A stretch of 64,000 nucleotides of DNA from positions 1 to 64,000 of the forward strand of contig NZ_LAPT01000036.1 of the NCBI RefSeq assembly GCF_003194385.1. The letters are read 5' to 3'. A program made the translations under genes and the position numbers. This stretch comes from Pokkaliibacter plantistimulans (GTDB lineage: Bacteria; Pseudomonadota; Gammaproteobacteria; Pseudomonadales; Balneatricaceae). The first letter of the stretch is position 1. Each line of letters opens with the position of its first letter. This document shows positions 1-9,707 of the stretch, one piece after another. The notes below the pieces were generated by a model. That model was given only the letters and a program-made list of their open reading frames with translations. It did no database searches and was not told the DNA's origin.

Positions 1-33
1 GAGTAGGTCATCGCCAGGCATGAAATACAGCAC

Positions 34-66
34 CCCCTGATCGGTAACGGTCAGGGGTTTTGCTTT
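34..66 (+). terminator. Rho-independent terminator of an upstream gene
   Basis: A 7-bp stem (CCCCTGA paired with TCAGGGG) around a 10-nt loop is followed by a T-rich run. It probably ends a gene lying left of the window. Nothing else is recognisable between here and the cysE start. Confidence 0.75.
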
Positions 67-232
67 TGGGGATCATAAAAATAATATGTGAATAGTGCTT
101 ACAGCTCGATGTGCTGCTGATTCCGATTAGAGTTCTGTAACTTTTACTTGTCCGCGTATGGGTACTTGAAAAAACTGTGTACCATCCCCAGTCTGTATTC
201 CTCTTACTATAAGTACCATTCGAGATCTATCG

Positions 233-1033
233 ATGTCAGAGTTTACCCAACAGGTATGGCATATCGTTCGTGAAGAAGCCCTTGCGCAGTCTGTTCAGGA
301 GCCGATGCTTGCCAGCTTCTTTCATTCGACCATTTTGAATCACGATAACATCGGATGTGCACTGAGCTTCCATTTGGCAAATAAACTCGACTGTCCTACT
401 GTTCCGGCGATTACTATTCGGGAAATCATCCAGCAGGCGTTCCGGGGTGAACCTGCTTTGCTTGAGTCTGCCTGTGCAGATATTAAAGCCACTGTCGAGC
501 GTGATCCTGCGGTATGCGAGTACCTCACTCCTCTGCTTTATCTCAAAGGTTTTCATGCTCTACAGGCTTATCGCGTAGCCAATTGGCTGTGGCGTCAGGG
601 ACGGCGTACTCTGGCGATCTTTATGCAGAATCAGATTTCTGTTGTATTTGGTGTTGATATACATCCAGCGGCACGAATCGGTAAGGGAATCATGCTCGAC
701 CACGCAACAGGTATTGTCATTGGAGAAACCTCTGTTGTTGGCGACAACGTTTCCATTCTTCAGTCAGTCACTTTGGGGGGGACTGGTAAGGAGAGTGGAG
801 ACCGGCATCCCAAGATACGTGATGGCGTTCTGATTGCGGCAGGTGCAAAGGTGCTAGGTAATATCGAGGTTGGAGAGGGAGCGAAGGTTGGCGCAGGGAG
901 TGTCGTGTTGAGACCTGTTCCGCCTCATACAACGGTTGCAGGGGTGCCCGCCAAGATTGTCGGACGTCCAGAATGTACTATGCCTGCGCTGGACATGAAT
1001 CAGGTATTCGAGCCTGAGGTGGAGGAAGGTTGA
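233..1033 (+). CDS. cysE: Serine O-acetyltransferase CysE
   Basis: This enzyme transfers acetyl from acetyl-CoA to L-serine, the first step of cysteine synthesis in the cytoplasm. The 266 residues match the usual CysE length (about 270). The N-terminal alpha-helical domain covers roughly residues 1-138. A left-handed beta-helix of hexapeptide repeats follows (about 140-230) and contains the LDHATG motif with catalytic Asp156 and His157. The C-terminal tail after residue 240 is divergent, as is normal for the family; I did not check the feedback-inhibition residues. The gene stands alone, ending in a strong bidirectional terminator shared with the convergent crc. The ATG start is the first in frame. 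Confidence 0.96.
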   Translation: MSEFTQQVWHIVREEALAQSVQEPMLASFFHSTILNHDNIGCALSFHLANKLDCPTVPAITIREIIQQAFRGEPALLESACADIKATVERDPAVCEYLTPLLYLKGFHALQAYRVANWLWRQGRRTLAIFMQNQISVVFGVDIHPAARIGKGIMLDHATGIVIGETSVVGDNVSILQSVTLGGTGKESGDRHPKIRDGVLIAAGAKVLGNIEVGEGAKVGAGSVVLRPVPPHTTVAGVPAKIVGRPECTMPALDMNQVFEPEVEEG

Positions 1034-1064
1034 GAGTGCATGTTCTGTAGTTGATTTCTTCACC

Positions 1065-1100
1065 AAAAAAGAAGCCTGCTTGATAGCAGGCTTCTTTTTT
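1065..1100. terminator. Bidirectional terminator between cysE and crc
   Basis: A perfect 16-bp inverted repeat with a TGAT loop has an A tract on its left arm and a T tract on its right arm. It can therefore terminate both cysE (+) and crc (-). Confidence 0.92.
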
Positions 1101-1122
1101 ATAAGCGGGACAGAAAGCCCGA

Positions 1123-1896
1123 TTACAGATCATGATCGTATTCAATCATCAGTGCCGCGTGATTAGAGAAGCGAGGCTCTTTGATAATCTTTGCTGCACG
1201 CACTTTTTTGCCAAAATCTGCAGTGGCAATCTGGTAGTCCAGACGCGCACCTTCATTAAGCTCAAAGGCGCGATTGTAACTGGGCCACCAGGTGAACTGA
1301 CGATCGGCCTGGTTCACCTGACGGAACGTGTCGACAAAACCCATCTCGTCAAACACATCACGGAAAAATGCCCGCTCTTCTGGCAGAAAGCCGGAGTTCT
1401 TTTGGTTTACATACCAGTTACTTACATCTCGTGGCTCTCGAGCAATGTTCCAGGTACCACAGAAGATGAACTGACGACGCTTGCGCAGGGTCTTTTTGAA
1501 GAACGCATGCATGTGCTCCATGAATTCATTCTTAACGGCCTGCTTTTGCAAGTCATTCTCCCCAGAGGGAAGCAGAATCGAGCCAATGCTGATTTTGTCA
1601 TAATCGGCCTGAATATAGCGGCCATGGAAATCACACAGTTCAAAGCCAAGGCCAGACATGATGGCCTTTGGTTGGTGTTTGCAATAAATGGCGACGCCAC
1701 TGTAGTTGTCTTCTGGTGCATCGAAGAAGTGGGCCTGATAGCCGGCAGGATGATAGATAGCATCGTCCAGCTGGTAGGCTTTGGCACGCAGATCCTGCAG
1801 GCAATACAGATCAGCGTCTTGCTGGACCATCCAGTCAAACAGTCCGCGCTCAGCTGCTTGCTGGATGCCTTGCACGTTGAGGGTGATGACACGCAT
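1123..1896 (-). CDS. crc: Catabolite repression control protein Crc (exonuclease III fold)
   Basis: In pseudomonads Crc works with Hfq to block translation of mRNAs carrying A-rich motifs when preferred carbon sources are present. The 257-residue protein has the endonuclease/exonuclease/phosphatase fold. Compared with exonuclease III, Asn7 is kept, the metal-binding Glu is Asp35, the catalytic Asp of the G-D-x-N motif is Thr148 (GTWN, Asn150 kept), Asp220 is kept, and the S-D-H motif is S-N-H (residues 244-246). These losses point to a Crc protein, not an active nuclease. Its position next to pyrE is the same as in Pseudomonas. An exonuclease III paralogue is the alternative but is less likely. 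Confidence 0.85.
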   Translation of the reverse strand: MRVITLNVQGIQQAAERGLFDWMVQQDADLYCLQDLRAKAYQLDDAIYHPAGYQAHFFDAPEDNYSGVAIYCKHQPKAIMSGLGFELCDFHGRYIQADYDKISIGSILLPSGENDLQKQAVKNEFMEHMHAFFKKTLRKRRQFIFCGTWNIAREPRDVSNWYVNQKNSGFLPEERAFFRDVFDEMGFVDTFRQVNQADRQFTWWPSYNRAFELNEGARLDYQIATADFGKKVRAAKIIKEPRFSNHAALMIEYDHDL

Positions 1897-2338
1897 CAGT
1901 AATGGAGTCCTTTAGAGTCTTGCTAACAGGTCTGTGAAGAAACACATACATTCTTGGGGCAGATTCTGTAAGTTGGCGGCACCGCATTGACTGGGCATGC
2001 AAAAATCTGGGAGTAGCAAGTATAGAAATTTTAATCGGCTACTACGACGGCGTGCTGCCTAAAAGCTACTTACTTATTAGCTGCCTCTAAGTCCGCGAAT
2101 TATAACACCTTTTGGGAGTTCATGCGGATGTCAAGTGTGTTCAGCCCGGCATAGTGTAACTGCACACTCCCTGTCGAGGCTAGCGTCTATAGCACTTTTG
2201 GCTATTAATGCCATGGTTGTGTGGCGAATTTGCTTGATATTGCGTGTATGAATCAAATCCATGCAAAGCGGATGCTGCGCTGGGAGTGCTGAGTTAAAAT
2301 GCGCGCACTGTTTCAACCCATCACGCAGAGGACAAAGC
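1897..2338. other. Intergenic region between divergent crc and pyrE
   Basis: About 440 bases contain the promoters of both divergent genes. On the minus strand an extended -10 element (TGTTATAAT, 2099-2107) is the best promoter candidate for crc. Upstream of pyrE there is a weak TAAAAT at 2294-2299. I see no additional gene, repeat or known RNA here. Confidence 0.4.
2099..2107 (-). promoter_or_regulatory. Extended -10 promoter element, crc
   Basis: The minus strand reads TGTTATAAT, a consensus TATAAT with an upstream TGn. No good -35 sits at 17 bp, which is tolerated for extended -10 promoters. It lies about 200 bases before the crc start, implying a long leader. Confidence 0.45.
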
Positions 2339-2980
2339 ATGCATGCCTATCAACGCGAGTTTATTGAGTTCGCTATTCAGCAACAGGTACTGCGTTTTGG
2401 TGAGTTTACCCTGAAATCGGGCAGAACCAGCCCTTACTTCTTCAATGCGGGTCTGTTCAATAGTGGTTTGGCGCTGGCCAGATTAGGAAAGTGCTATGCC
2501 GAAGCTATCCTGCAAAGTGGCATCGAGTTTGATGTCATTCTTGGGCCTGCTTACAAAGGAATTCCTCTGGCTGCGGCTACTGCCGTCGCGCTGGCTGAGC
2601 ATCATGGTCGTGACGTGCCCTACGTGTTTAATCGTAAGGAAGCCAAGGATCATGGTGAAGGAGGCAACCTGGTAGGAGCGCCTTTACAGGGTCGTGTGCT
2701 CATTATTGATGACGTAATCACTGCGGGTACGGCTATTCGTGAGGTGATGGCACTGATCGAGCAGCACGGTGCAACACCGGCAGGTGTCGTCATTGCCCTG
2801 AACCGTCAGGAGAAAGGCAAGGGTGAGTTGTCAGCCATTCAGGAAGTTGAGCGTGACTACAACATGCCTGTTGCCAGCATTATCAGTCTGGAGCAGATCG
2901 TCGAGTTTCTGGCTGAGCAGGGTGACAAGGAAGCAGAGCTTGCTGCCATTCGCCAGTATCGCCAAAGCTACGGCGTATAA
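2339..2980 (+). CDS. pyrE: Orotate phosphoribosyltransferase
   Basis: PyrE joins orotate to PRPP to give orotidine 5'-phosphate in pyrimidine synthesis. The 213 residues match the family length. The PRPP-binding motif ([12 protein letters not shown]) lies near residues 121-134. A longer frame reaches 2261, but the ATG at 2339 is preceded by AGAGGA and gives the family's normal N-terminus ([12 protein letters not shown]), so I place the start there. The gene is divergent from crc, as in pseudomonads, and convergent with hisA, from which it is separated by a short hairpin. Confidence 0.95.
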   Translation: MHAYQREFIEFAIQQQVLRFGEFTLKSGRTSPYFFNAGLFNSGLALARLGKCYAEAILQSGIEFDVILGPAYKGIPLAAATAVALAEHHGRDVPYVFNRKEAKDHGEGGNLVGAPLQGRVLIIDDVITAGTAIREVMALIEQHGATPAGVVIALNRQEKGKGELSAIQEVERDYNMPVASIISLEQIVEFLAEQGDKEAELAAIRQYRQSYGV

Positions 2981-2991
2981 CGTGAAGTACA

Positions 2992-3014
2992 GGAGCCAGA
3001 AGGAATCTGGCTCC
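2992..3014. terminator. Hairpin between convergent pyrE and hisA
   Basis: A perfect 9-bp stem (GGAGCCAGA with TCTGGCTCC) and a 5-nt loop occupy the gap between the two stop codons. It lacks a clean T run, so termination efficiency is uncertain. Confidence 0.5.
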
Positions 3015-3032
3015 GTATTACAACTTAACTAC

Positions 3033-3767
3033 TTATTTTCTCTGGTCACACAGGGCTTGCGCTGTGCGAAGGTCCAGCGTGCCTTCGTAGATGGCACGGC
3101 CGGTGATGGCGCCAGCAATACCCTGATCGGCCACTTTCGCTAGTGCCTCGATATCACGCATGTCAGTAACGCCACCAGAGGCGATAACCGGTAATCCTGA
3201 CTGCTGTGCCAGGGCGACTGTCGCTTCCACATTCACACCCTGCATCATGCCGTCACGACTGATATCGGTGTAAACAATGCTGCCGACACCGTCATCGCGG
3301 AACCGTTTGGCCAGCTCTACAGCGGTAACGCTGGTCACTTCCGCCCAGCCATCAATGGCAACCATGCCATCCTTCGCATCCAGACCCACGATGATGTGAC
3401 CCGGGAAACGCTTGCACATATCAGTCACGAATTCGGGCTCTTTCACTGCCTTGGTGCCGATAATGACGTACTGCACGCCAGCAGCAAGATAGGCTTCAAT
3501 GATCTCCTGGCTGCGGATGCCGCCACCAATCTGGATCGGCAGGTTGGGGAAGGCCTTGGCAATGCGCTGGACGATATCACCATTGACTGGCTTACCGGCA
3601 AAGGCGCCATTCAGGTCGACCAGATGCAGGCGACGTGCGCCTTGTTCCACCCAACGTCCAGCCATATCGACGGGGTCACTGGAGAACACGGTGGAGTCAT
3701 CCATGCGGCCCTGACGTAAACGTACGCACTGGCCATCTTTAAGATCTATTGCGGGAATTACCAGCAT
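3033..3767 (-). CDS. hisA: ProFAR isomerase HisA
   Basis: HisA isomerises 5'-ProFAR to PRFAR, the fourth step of histidine synthesis. It is a 244-residue (beta-alpha)8 barrel; the N-terminal half has the catalytic Asp in AIDLKDG (residue 8) and the C-terminal half has the matching Asp in the GLDAKDG segment and the phosphate-binding SGGV motif. It is the third gene of hisB-hisH-hisA on the minus strand, 63 bases after hisH. hisF, expected next in many pseudomonads, is not present in this window. Confidence 0.96.
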   Translation of the reverse strand: MLVIPAIDLKDGQCVRLRQGRMDDSTVFSSDPVDMAGRWVEQGARRLHLVDLNGAFAGKPVNGDIVQRIAKAFPNLPIQIGGGIRSQEIIEAYLAAGVQYVIIGTKAVKEPEFVTDMCKRFPGHIIVGLDAKDGMVAIDGWAEVTSVTAVELAKRFRDDGVGSIVYTDISRDGMMQGVNVEATVALAQQSGLPVIASGGVTDMRDIEALAKVADQGIAGAITGRAIYEGTLDLRTAQALCDQRK

Positions 3768-3830
3768 GATGTTCTCTTCACAAACTTGCTATCTTCACAG
3801 GTAAGCGGCCGGTTGCCGTATACCTTCACG

Positions 3831-4481
3831 TTATGCGGGTTGGCCATTCCAGTGCAGGAAGTTCTTCAGCAACTGCAACCCTGCACTGTGGCTCTTCTCG
3901 GGATGAAACTGCACCGCGAATACATTATCGCGGAACAGCGCGACGTCGAAATCCAGGCCGTAGTGACAGCGTCCGGCAACCAGCTCAGGCTGCTGAGCCT
4001 GAATATGGTAGCTGTGGACAAAGTAGAACCGGCTGTTTTGCTCAATGCCCTGCCACAGAGGATGGTCGACGGTCTGTTTGACCTCGTTCCAGCCCATGTG
4101 AGGCACCTTCAGCTTTTCGCCGTTCTCATCCTGCAGATGGTCGCCAAAGAAGTGAGCCTTGCCGGGGAATACACCCAGACAGTCATGGCCACCATTCTCT
4201 TCGCTGAACTCCATCAACAGCTGCACGCCCACGCAGATACCCAGCAACGGTTTGCCTGAGGCGGCAACCTGGTGTACCACCTGGTCCAGCCCAAGGCGAG
4301 TCAGTTCGCCCATGCAGTCACGAATGGCTCCGACGCCAGGCAGAATCACCCGGTCGGCACTCTCAATCACTGCTTTGTCGCTGGATACCAGCACTTGCTC
4401 ACCGGGCTTGACGTGCTCCAGCGCTTTGGCAACCGAGTGAAGGTTGCCCATGCCATAGTCAATAACTGCAACCGAACTCAT
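3831..4481 (-). CDS. hisH: Imidazole glycerol phosphate synthase, glutaminase subunit HisH
   Basis: HisH is a class I glutamine amidotransferase that supplies ammonia to HisF. The 216 residues are normal. The nucleophile Cys83 is in GICVGVQ, and the His-Glu pair is in the FHPEKS motif near residue 195. The gene starts 9 bases after the hisB stop, so the two are co-transcribed. It must pair with a HisF encoded outside the window. Confidence 0.96.
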   Translation of the reverse strand: MSSVAVIDYGMGNLHSVAKALEHVKPGEQVLVSSDKAVIESADRVILPGVGAIRDCMGELTRLGLDQVVHQVAASGKPLLGICVGVQLLMEFSEENGGHDCLGVFPGKAHFFGDHLQDENGEKLKVPHMGWNEVKQTVDHPLWQGIEQNSRFYFVHSYHIQAQQPELVAGRCHYGLDFDVALFRDNVFAVQFHPEKSHSAGLQLLKNFLHWNGQPA

Positions 4482-4490
4482 GATGGCTCC

Positions 4491-5084
4491 TTACAGACAG
4501 CCTTTGGTGGAAGGCATGATGCCCTGCATGCGCTCGTCGGCAGTCAGAGCCATGCGCAAGGCGCGGCCAAAGGCTTTGAATACTGTTTCTGCCTGATGAT
4601 GGCTGTTGTGGCCCTTGAGGTTATCGATATGCAGGGTCACCAGAGCGTGGTTGACGAACCCCTGGAAGAATTCAAAGAACAGCTCGGTATCCAGACCATT
4701 GATGCTTGCCCGGGTAAAGGGCACAGCAAAGTGCAGGCCTGGACGGCCAGAGAAATCAATAACGACACGCGACAGGGCTTCATCCAGAGGAACGTAGGAA
4801 TGACCGTAGCGGGTGATGCCTTTCTTGTCACCAAGCGCTTTGCTGATGGCCTGGCCCATGGTGATGCCCAGATCTTCGACGGTGTGATGGGCATCAATAT
4901 GCAGGTCGCCATTGGCATGGATGTCCAGGTCAATCAGTCCGTGTCGTGCCACCTGCTCAAGCATGTGGTCAAGAAAAGGAATGCCGGTAACTGATTTAAA
5001 CTGTCCGCTGCCATCCAGGTTCACCGTTACGGTGATCTGGGTTTCCAGCGTATTGCGCGTCACACTGGCGGTACGCTCTGCCAT
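4491..5084 (-). CDS. hisB: Imidazoleglycerol-phosphate dehydratase HisB (monofunctional)
   Basis: This enzyme dehydrates imidazole glycerol phosphate. The frame extends upstream to 5219, but the extension is not family-like; the ATG at 5084 follows GGGGAG and gives the standard 197-residue protein ([12 protein letters not shown]). Metal-binding His motifs HHTVED and HNSHHQAE are present. There is no N-terminal HAD domain, so the histidinol-phosphate phosphatase activity of enteric HisB must come from another protein; the HAD gene at 48519-49181 is a candidate. It is the first gene of hisBHA. Confidence 0.95.
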   Translation of the reverse strand: MAERTASVTRNTLETQITVTVNLDGSGQFKSVTGIPFLDHMLEQVARHGLIDLDIHANGDLHIDAHHTVEDLGITMGQAISKALGDKKGITRYGHSYVPLDEALSRVVIDFSGRPGLHFAVPFTRASINGLDTELFFEFFQGFVNHALVTLHIDNLKGHNSHHQAETVFKAFGRALRMALTADERMQGIMPSTKGCL

Positions 5085-5290
5085 GCCAGGCTCCCCTAGT
5101 ATTGATCGTGAGTCGAGGTCAAATAAGCAAAAACAACATCGTCCGTCTGGAATTACCGCTGATTTTGCGAGGATGAAAGTATAAAGCCTTGTGCTTCGGG
5201 TTAGAACCGTTACTAACAAAAGCTATACGGCTTGGTAGATGCTTTGGCGTTGCGACAAGTGTGGCTGTCGATGCAATTGAGTGAGGGAAC

Positions 5291-7486
5291 ATGAAGGCAA
5301 CAAAAATAATCCTGTGGCTGCTTGGGGCGCTGTTTGGCTTGCTGGCACTGGTGGTGATCTATCTGCTGGTCGCTTTTGATCCGAACGATTATCGCCAGCG
5401 CATCGGTGAGATGGTGCAGGAGAAAACGGGACTGCAGCTCGAAATTAAAGGTCCGATGAGCTGGAGCCTGTTTCCGCAGTTTGCCATTACGCTGGAGGAT
5501 GTACAGGCGGGCTATCCTGATCGCCCTACCGTGGCTACCTTGCAGCATGCCAGTGTCGCTATGGATGTGCCTGCACTCATCAGCGGGCGTTTGAGCCTGT
5601 CCGGCCTGATGGTGGATGGTCTGGTGCTGGACCTGAATCGCGACAAGACAGGTGCAAATAACTGGGACCGGCCTTCTGCAGCATCCTCACCTGCTGCCCG
5701 TTCCACCGCTGAGCCGGGCAGTCAACCGGCATCCTCCGCCAGCCGCTCCATGGCTTTGGCCATTGATGATATCGATCTGCAGAATGTGCAGGTCAACTAT
5801 CATGACCTGCAAGCCAACCAGAATATTGCGTTGGGCCCTGTCAACCTGCGTGCCAGTGCGATCCGCCTGGGGCAGGCCTTCCCTTTAACGCTTACCTTGC
5901 CGCTGTCTGTGCAGGCGGATGGCAAGCAGGCCATCCAGCTCGGCAACAAACTGCAGGCTTCGATGCTGCTGGACCCTGAGCGACAACTGTATCAGCTGCA
6001 TGATATGGATCTGCTCAGCACCATCGACGGTGTGACCAGACAGTCACTGTTACTGGAGATAAAGGGTGATGTGGATGCCGATATGCAGCAACAGCAGGTG
6101 CGCCTACCCAACCTAAAACTGGCACTGAACGGCATGCAGGGTCAGCTTGACGCCACGGTCAAGGACTTGCAGAAGGCGCCGGCCCTGCAGGGCTCGCTGC
6201 AGATTGCTGAGCTGAATCTGCGCAAATGGCTGTCAGATATTGGTATGTCTGTTTCTCTGCCTGATGAGAAAGCGTTGACGGCGGCTTCTATGACGACTGC
6301 GCTGATGGTGGACCGCCAACAGTTGTCACTGACTAATCTGACGGCCCGGCTGGATGAGAGCAAAATCAGTGGCAGCTTCCAGCAGCCATTGAACAAGGGG
6401 CAAACCGAGTTCAAGCTGGGCATTGATCAGCTCAATCTGGATCGCTATGTCGCCAGCTCAGCAACGCCAGCCACCAAACTCGAGGCATCGAGCTCGACCA
6501 CAGCAGCAGCGACCGCCAAGACTACAAGTGACGCAGGTTATTCAAAGGCTCCCATGCTGCCCGTTGAGGCACTGCAAGGGCTGAATCTGCGTGGCTCGGT
6601 GCAGCTGGGTAAACTGACCTATCAGCAAGTTGCGATGTCGCAGGTCAAGTTCAATGTGGCAGCAGCAGCTGGAAAGCTGGTGGTTGATCAGGCCAGTGCG
6701 CAGATTGCCGAAGGCAAGGTTGTGCTTAAGGCACAGGTCGATGCGCAGAAGGCGCCACTACGCAATCAACTGCAGTTCAATGTTGATCATCTGGCACTGG
6801 AGCAGGTGCAGACCCTGCTGGGCAGCACACAGCCTGCGGTCAACGGCATCGGCTCGATGAGTGGCAGCCTGAGCATGAGCGGGAACTCGGTTTTTGACTG
6901 GGTTAACAGTCTCAACGGCTCGGCCAAGGCCAATGTCACGGATGGACGACTGAACAATATCAACCTTACCCAACAAATCTGTGAGGGCATTGCCTTTGCC
7001 AATCAGGAAACACTGACGGCAGCAGCAGACAGTGAGCACACCAGACTGACCAACGCAAGCCTGCAGGCGCAATTCAACAATGGTGTCGCCCATATCGACT
7101 CGGCGCAGGGGCAGCTGGTGGGGGCCAGTGCCAAAGGCTCAGGACAGATCAATCTGCCACAGCGGCAGCTGGATATGGGGGTGGGCGTCACCATTGAGGG
7201 TGACACCAGCCGTGAAGCCTGCACCATCAATCCTAAATTTCAGGGGCTGGAATGGCCCCTGCGTTGCCAGGGTAGTCTGGATGGTGATCCTGCCAAATGG
7301 TGCCGTCCCGACAAGGAAGGGTTTGCCAAGACGCTGACTTCCCTTGCCAGCAACGAAGCTAAACGCAAGGCGCAGAAAGAATTGAACCGTGCACTGGATA
7401 AACAATCCGATAAACTGAGCGAAAAGCTCGGTGGAGACAACGCCGAAGCAGTCAAAGGTTTGCTCCAAGGATTATTCAAGAAGTGA
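5291..7486 (+). CDS. asmA: AsmA family protein
   Basis: AsmA-type proteins are anchored in the inner membrane and span the periplasm; the wider family is linked to lipid transport to the outer membrane. One N-terminal membrane segment (about residues 7-28) is followed by a long beta-rich periplasmic part with low-complexity Ser/Thr/Ala linkers near residues 137-155 and 396-420. A conserved C-terminal AsmA region around 540-680 contains a Cys pair (ACTINP and LRCQG). The 731 residues are typical. The stop overlaps the GTG start of mutY by four bases, suggesting coupling. The same asmA-mutY-yggX order occurs in pseudomonads. The molecular role of this copy is not established. Confidence 0.85.
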   Translation: MKATKIILWLLGALFGLLALVVIYLLVAFDPNDYRQRIGEMVQEKTGLQLEIKGPMSWSLFPQFAITLEDVQAGYPDRPTVATLQHASVAMDVPALISGRLSLSGLMVDGLVLDLNRDKTGANNWDRPSAASSPAARSTAEPGSQPASSASRSMALAIDDIDLQNVQVNYHDLQANQNIALGPVNLRASAIRLGQAFPLTLTLPLSVQADGKQAIQLGNKLQASMLLDPERQLYQLHDMDLLSTIDGVTRQSLLLEIKGDVDADMQQQQVRLPNLKLALNGMQGQLDATVKDLQKAPALQGSLQIAELNLRKWLSDIGMSVSLPDEKALTAASMTTALMVDRQQLSLTNLTARLDESKISGSFQQPLNKGQTEFKLGIDQLNLDRYVASSATPATKLEASSSTTAAATAKTTSDAGYSKAPMLPVEALQGLNLRGSVQLGKLTYQQVAMSQVKFNVAAAAGKLVVDQASAQIAEGKVVLKAQVDAQKAPLRNQLQFNVDHLALEQVQTLLGSTQPAVNGIGSMSGSLSMSGNSVFDWVNSLNGSAKANVTDGRLNNINLTQQICEGIAFANQETLTAAADSEHTRLTNASLQAQFNNGVAHIDSAQGQLVGASAKGSGQINLPQRQLDMGVGVTIEGDTSREACTINPKFQGLEWPLRCQGSLDGDPAKWCRPDKEGFAKTLTSLASNEAKRKAQKELNRALDKQSDKLSEKLGGDNAEAVKGLLQGLFKK

Positions 7487-8532
7487 CCCCAGAGGTATTT
7501 CAGCGCGCTGTATTTGACTGGTTCGATCAGCATGGTCGTACCAGTCTGCCGTGGCAGCAGGACAAGACGCCCTATCGGGTGTGGGTATCGGAAATCATGC
7601 TGCAGCAGACGCAGGTAGCGACCGTTATCCCTTATTACCAACGCTTCATGGAGCGTTTTCCCGCCTTGCAGGATCTGGCTGAGGCTGAGCAGGACGAAGT
7701 GCTGCATTTCTGGACTGGTCTCGGTTACTACAGTCGTGCCCGTAACCTGCATAAAGCCGCTCAGATTCTCTGGCAACAGCACCATGGTGAATTTCCGGCA
7801 ACGGTAGAAGCAGTACAGGAGTTGCCGGGTATTGGTCGTTCGACTGCAGGAGCGATTCTGTCGATCAGTCGTGGTGTGCGTGCACCGATTCTCGATGGCA
7901 ACGTCAAGCGTGTGCTTACCCGTCTGCACGGTGTTGAAGGCTGGCCCGGCAGCAAACCGGTAGAGGATTTGCTCTGGCGGCTGGCGGATTACTACACGCC
8001 TGACCGGCGTCTGCCGGACTACACCCAGGTGATGATGGATCTGGGGGCGACGCTCTGTACCCGTAGCAAGCCTGCCTGTTTGCTATGCCCCTTAAAAGAC
8101 CACTGCAAAGCCTATGGCATGGGCACTCCTACTGCCTTTCCCCATGCCAAACCGCGAAAAACGATACCGGAAAAGCACACTTACATGTTGCTGGTACACG
8201 ATCGCCAGCAGCACAAGGTGTTGCTGGAAAAGCGTCCGGCCAGCGGGATCTGGGGGGGGTTGTGGAGTCTGCCCGAGATGGTGTCCACAGAACAGGCGGA
8301 GCAGTTTTGCGCGAGCTGGCAGGCGGAGCTGCATCAGCAGTCGTTACCTGCTGTGAAGCATACCTTCAGCCACTTCCATCTGCACATCACACCTTTGCTG
8401 GCACAGGGGGGCTCTGACAGTAAGCTCATGGAACCTGAGCGCTGGCTTTGGTATAACCTCGACGCCCCGGAGTCGGTAGGTTTGGCTGCTCCAGTCAAAC
8501 GTCTGCTGGCACAACTGGATGCACAGCGTTGA
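7483..8532 (+). CDS. mutY: A/G-specific adenine DNA glycosylase MutY
   Basis: MutY removes adenine mispaired with 8-oxoguanine. The HhH-GPD domain has the catalytic Glu37 ([10 protein letters not shown]) and Asp138 (LDGNVKR). The 4Fe-4S loop ligands are Cys192, Cys199, Cys202 and Cys208, and a Nudix-like domain that reads 8-oxoG covers about residues 228-345. Length is 349. The start is GTG overlapping the asmA stop (GTGA), with AAGGA about 12 bases upstream, so translation is probably coupled. yggX follows after 24 bases. Confidence 0.95.
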   Translation: MTPEVFQRAVFDWFDQHGRTSLPWQQDKTPYRVWVSEIMLQQTQVATVIPYYQRFMERFPALQDLAEAEQDEVLHFWTGLGYYSRARNLHKAAQILWQQHHGEFPATVEAVQELPGIGRSTAGAILSISRGVRAPILDGNVKRVLTRLHGVEGWPGSKPVEDLLWRLADYYTPDRRLPDYTQVMMDLGATLCTRSKPACLLCPLKDHCKAYGMGTPTAFPHAKPRKTIPEKHTYMLLVHDRQQHKVLLEKRPASGIWGGLWSLPEMVSTEQAEQFCASWQAELHQQSLPAVKHTFSHFHLHITPLLAQGGSDSKLMEPERWLWYNLDAPESVGLAAPVKRLLAQLDAQR

Positions 8533-8556
8533 ACTTTATCTGTAGAAGAGACTGAT

Positions 8557-8832
8557 ATGACTAGAACCGTATTCTGCCGTAAGTATCAAAAGGACATGGA
8601 CGGCATGGAACGCCCACCTTTTCCTGGCCCCAAAGGGCAGGATCTGTATGAGCATATTTCCAGACAAGCCTGGCAGGACTGGCTGGCGCATCAGACCATG
8701 CTGATCAATGAGAAGCGTCTGAACATGATGGACATGCAGTCACGCAAGTTACTGCAGGAAGAAATGGACAAGTTCTTTGCCGGTGAAGACGTGACCAAGA
8801 TTGAAGGCTACGTACCACCGAGCGAGAAATAG
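8557..8832 (+). CDS. yggX: Fe(2+)-trafficking / oxidative damage protection protein YggX
   Basis: A 91-residue member of the YggX family, which protects iron-sulfur enzymes (including MutY in other bacteria) from oxidants. It has the conserved N-terminal [10 protein letters not shown] with Cys7, the PFPGPKGQ loop and the C-terminal GYVPP motif. It is the last gene of asmA-mutY-yggX. A tRNA promoter begins about 30 bases downstream. Confidence 0.93.
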   Translation: MTRTVFCRKYQKDMDGMERPPFPGPKGQDLYEHISRQAWQDWLAHQTMLINEKRLNMMDMQSRKLLQEEMDKFFAGEDVTKIEGYVPPSEK

Positions 8833-8862
8833 CCGTTGATGCGGAATAAATTATTGAATTGC

Positions 8863-8891
8863 TTGACAACTTTTGGAGAGGCGAGTAAATT
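8863..8891 (+). promoter_or_regulatory. Upstream promoter of the tRNA-Phe operon
   Basis: TTGACA (8863-8868), a 17-bp spacer and TAAATT (8886-8891). It stands in tandem with the stronger promoter that follows. Confidence 0.55.
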
Positions 8892-8921
8892 CCTGCGGCG
8901 TTCGCTTGATGCGCTTAGGGA

Positions 8922-8949
8922 TTGACACTCAGTGTTTTGTCCTTATAAT
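8922..8949 (+). promoter_or_regulatory. Main promoter of tRNA-Phe/Leu/Phe
   Basis: Consensus TTGACA (8922-8927), 16-bp spacer and TATAAT (8944-8949), followed by the GC-rich CGCGCC. A GC-rich discriminator is the hallmark of stable-RNA promoters under stringent control. Confidence 0.85.
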
Positions 8950-8961
8950 ACGCGCCTCGTT

Positions 8962-9037
8962 GCCCAGATAGCTCAGTCGGTAGAGCAGGGGATTGAAAAT
9001 CCCCGTGTCGGTGGTTCGATTCCGCCTCTGGGCACCA
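8962..9037 (+). tRNA. tRNA-Phe (GAA), copy 1
   Basis: A 76-nt cloverleaf with a 7-bp acceptor stem (GCCCAGA/TCTGGGC), anticodon loop TTGAAAA giving GAA, T loop TTCGATT and encoded CCA. It is identical to the copy at 9139-9214. Confidence 0.97.
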
Positions 9038-9039
9038 CT

Positions 9040-9124
9040 GCGGGAGTGGTGGAATTGGTAGACACACTGGATTTAGGTTCCAGCGCCGCAAGGCGTGAGA
9101 GTTCGAGTCTCTCCTCCCGCACCA
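9040..9124 (+). tRNA. tRNA-Leu (UAG)
   Basis: An 85-nt class II tRNA with a long variable arm. Acceptor stem is GCGGGAG/CTCCCGC, the anticodon loop TTTAGGT gives UAG, and CCA is encoded. It sits two bases after the first tRNA-Phe, so both come from one transcript. Confidence 0.97.
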
Positions 9125-9138
9125 AGTGAACAGATGTA

Positions 9139-9214
9139 GCCCAGATAGCTCAGTCGGTAGAGCAGGGGATTGAAAATCCCCGTGTCGGTGGTTCGATTCC
9201 GCCTCTGGGCACCA
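9139..9214 (+). tRNA. tRNA-Phe (GAA), copy 2
   Basis: Identical over 76 nt to copy 1. It is probably in the same transcript and arose by local duplication. Confidence 0.97.
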
Positions 9215-9256
9215 CTTAAAGTCATCTGTAAGTGGTAAAACATCAGCGTCTTGTGC

Positions 9257-9284
9257 TTGACAAGTTAAAAAGTTTAAGTATGAT
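9257..9284 (+). promoter_or_regulatory. Promoter of the tRNA-Leu (CAG) pair
   Basis: TTGACA (9257-9262), 16-bp spacer, TATGAT (9279-9284), followed closely by the first tRNA-Leu (CAG). Confidence 0.8.
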
Positions 9285-9307
9285 ACGCACCACTTTTCGA
9301 GCTGCAT

Positions 9308-9394
9308 GCAGATGTGGCGGAATTGGTAGACGCGCTAGCTTCAGGTGCTAGTGTTCGAAAGGACGTGAGAGTTCGAGTCTCTCCATCTGCACCA
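9308..9394 (+). tRNA. tRNA-Leu (CAG), copy 1
   Basis: An 87-nt class II tRNA with acceptor GCAGATG/CATCTGC, anticodon loop TTCAGGT giving CAG, a long variable arm and encoded CCA. Confidence 0.97.
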
Positions 9395-9434
9395 ATGCTC
9401 TCGTTAAGTGATTACAATCAGGTAGCTTCACATT

Positions 9435-9521
9435 GCAGATGTGGCGGAATTGGTAGACGCGCTAGCTTCAGGTGCTAGTGTTCGAAAGGACGTGAGAGTT
9501 CGAGTCTCTCCATCTGCACCA
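9435..9521 (+). tRNA. tRNA-Leu (CAG), copy 2
   Basis: Identical over 87 nt to the copy at 9308-9394, with a 40-nt spacer between them. An intrinsic terminator lies 31 nt downstream. Confidence 0.97.
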
Positions 9522-9552
9522 CCTGATAAAGGTGTCAGTGAAGTATAAAAGG

Positions 9553-9576
9553 AAGTCGCGAAAGCGGCTTTTTTTG
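9553..9576 (+). terminator. Terminator of the tRNA cluster
   Basis: Stem AAGTCGC/GCGGCTT with a GAAA tetraloop, followed by seven T residues. Confidence 0.88.
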
Positions 9577-9679
9577 TTTCTGCCCCCCCTCATATTTCCT
9601 GTGCCAGCTGTGCTCTGTAGCGACAGCACTGCATCTGATCCACTTCCCCCTCCCTCTGATTTAGTCCTGCTAGTCTTTC

Positions 9680-9707
9680 TTGCGTTTGTGTGAAAAAAGC
9701 GTATAAA
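9680..9707 (+). promoter_or_regulatory. Candidate speE promoter
   Basis: TTGCGT, 16-bp spacer, TATAAA. It matches sigma-70 moderately and implies a leader of roughly 250 nt before speE. Confidence 0.4.

Noticed and set aside
1132-1902. A 256-codon open frame opposite crc
   Set aside because: crc has the family motifs and conserved gene order; the plus-strand frame has none.
8962-9521. Repeated blocks that look like a mobile or CRISPR-like array
   Set aside because: The repeats are tRNA genes with correct cloverleafs and encoded CCA.
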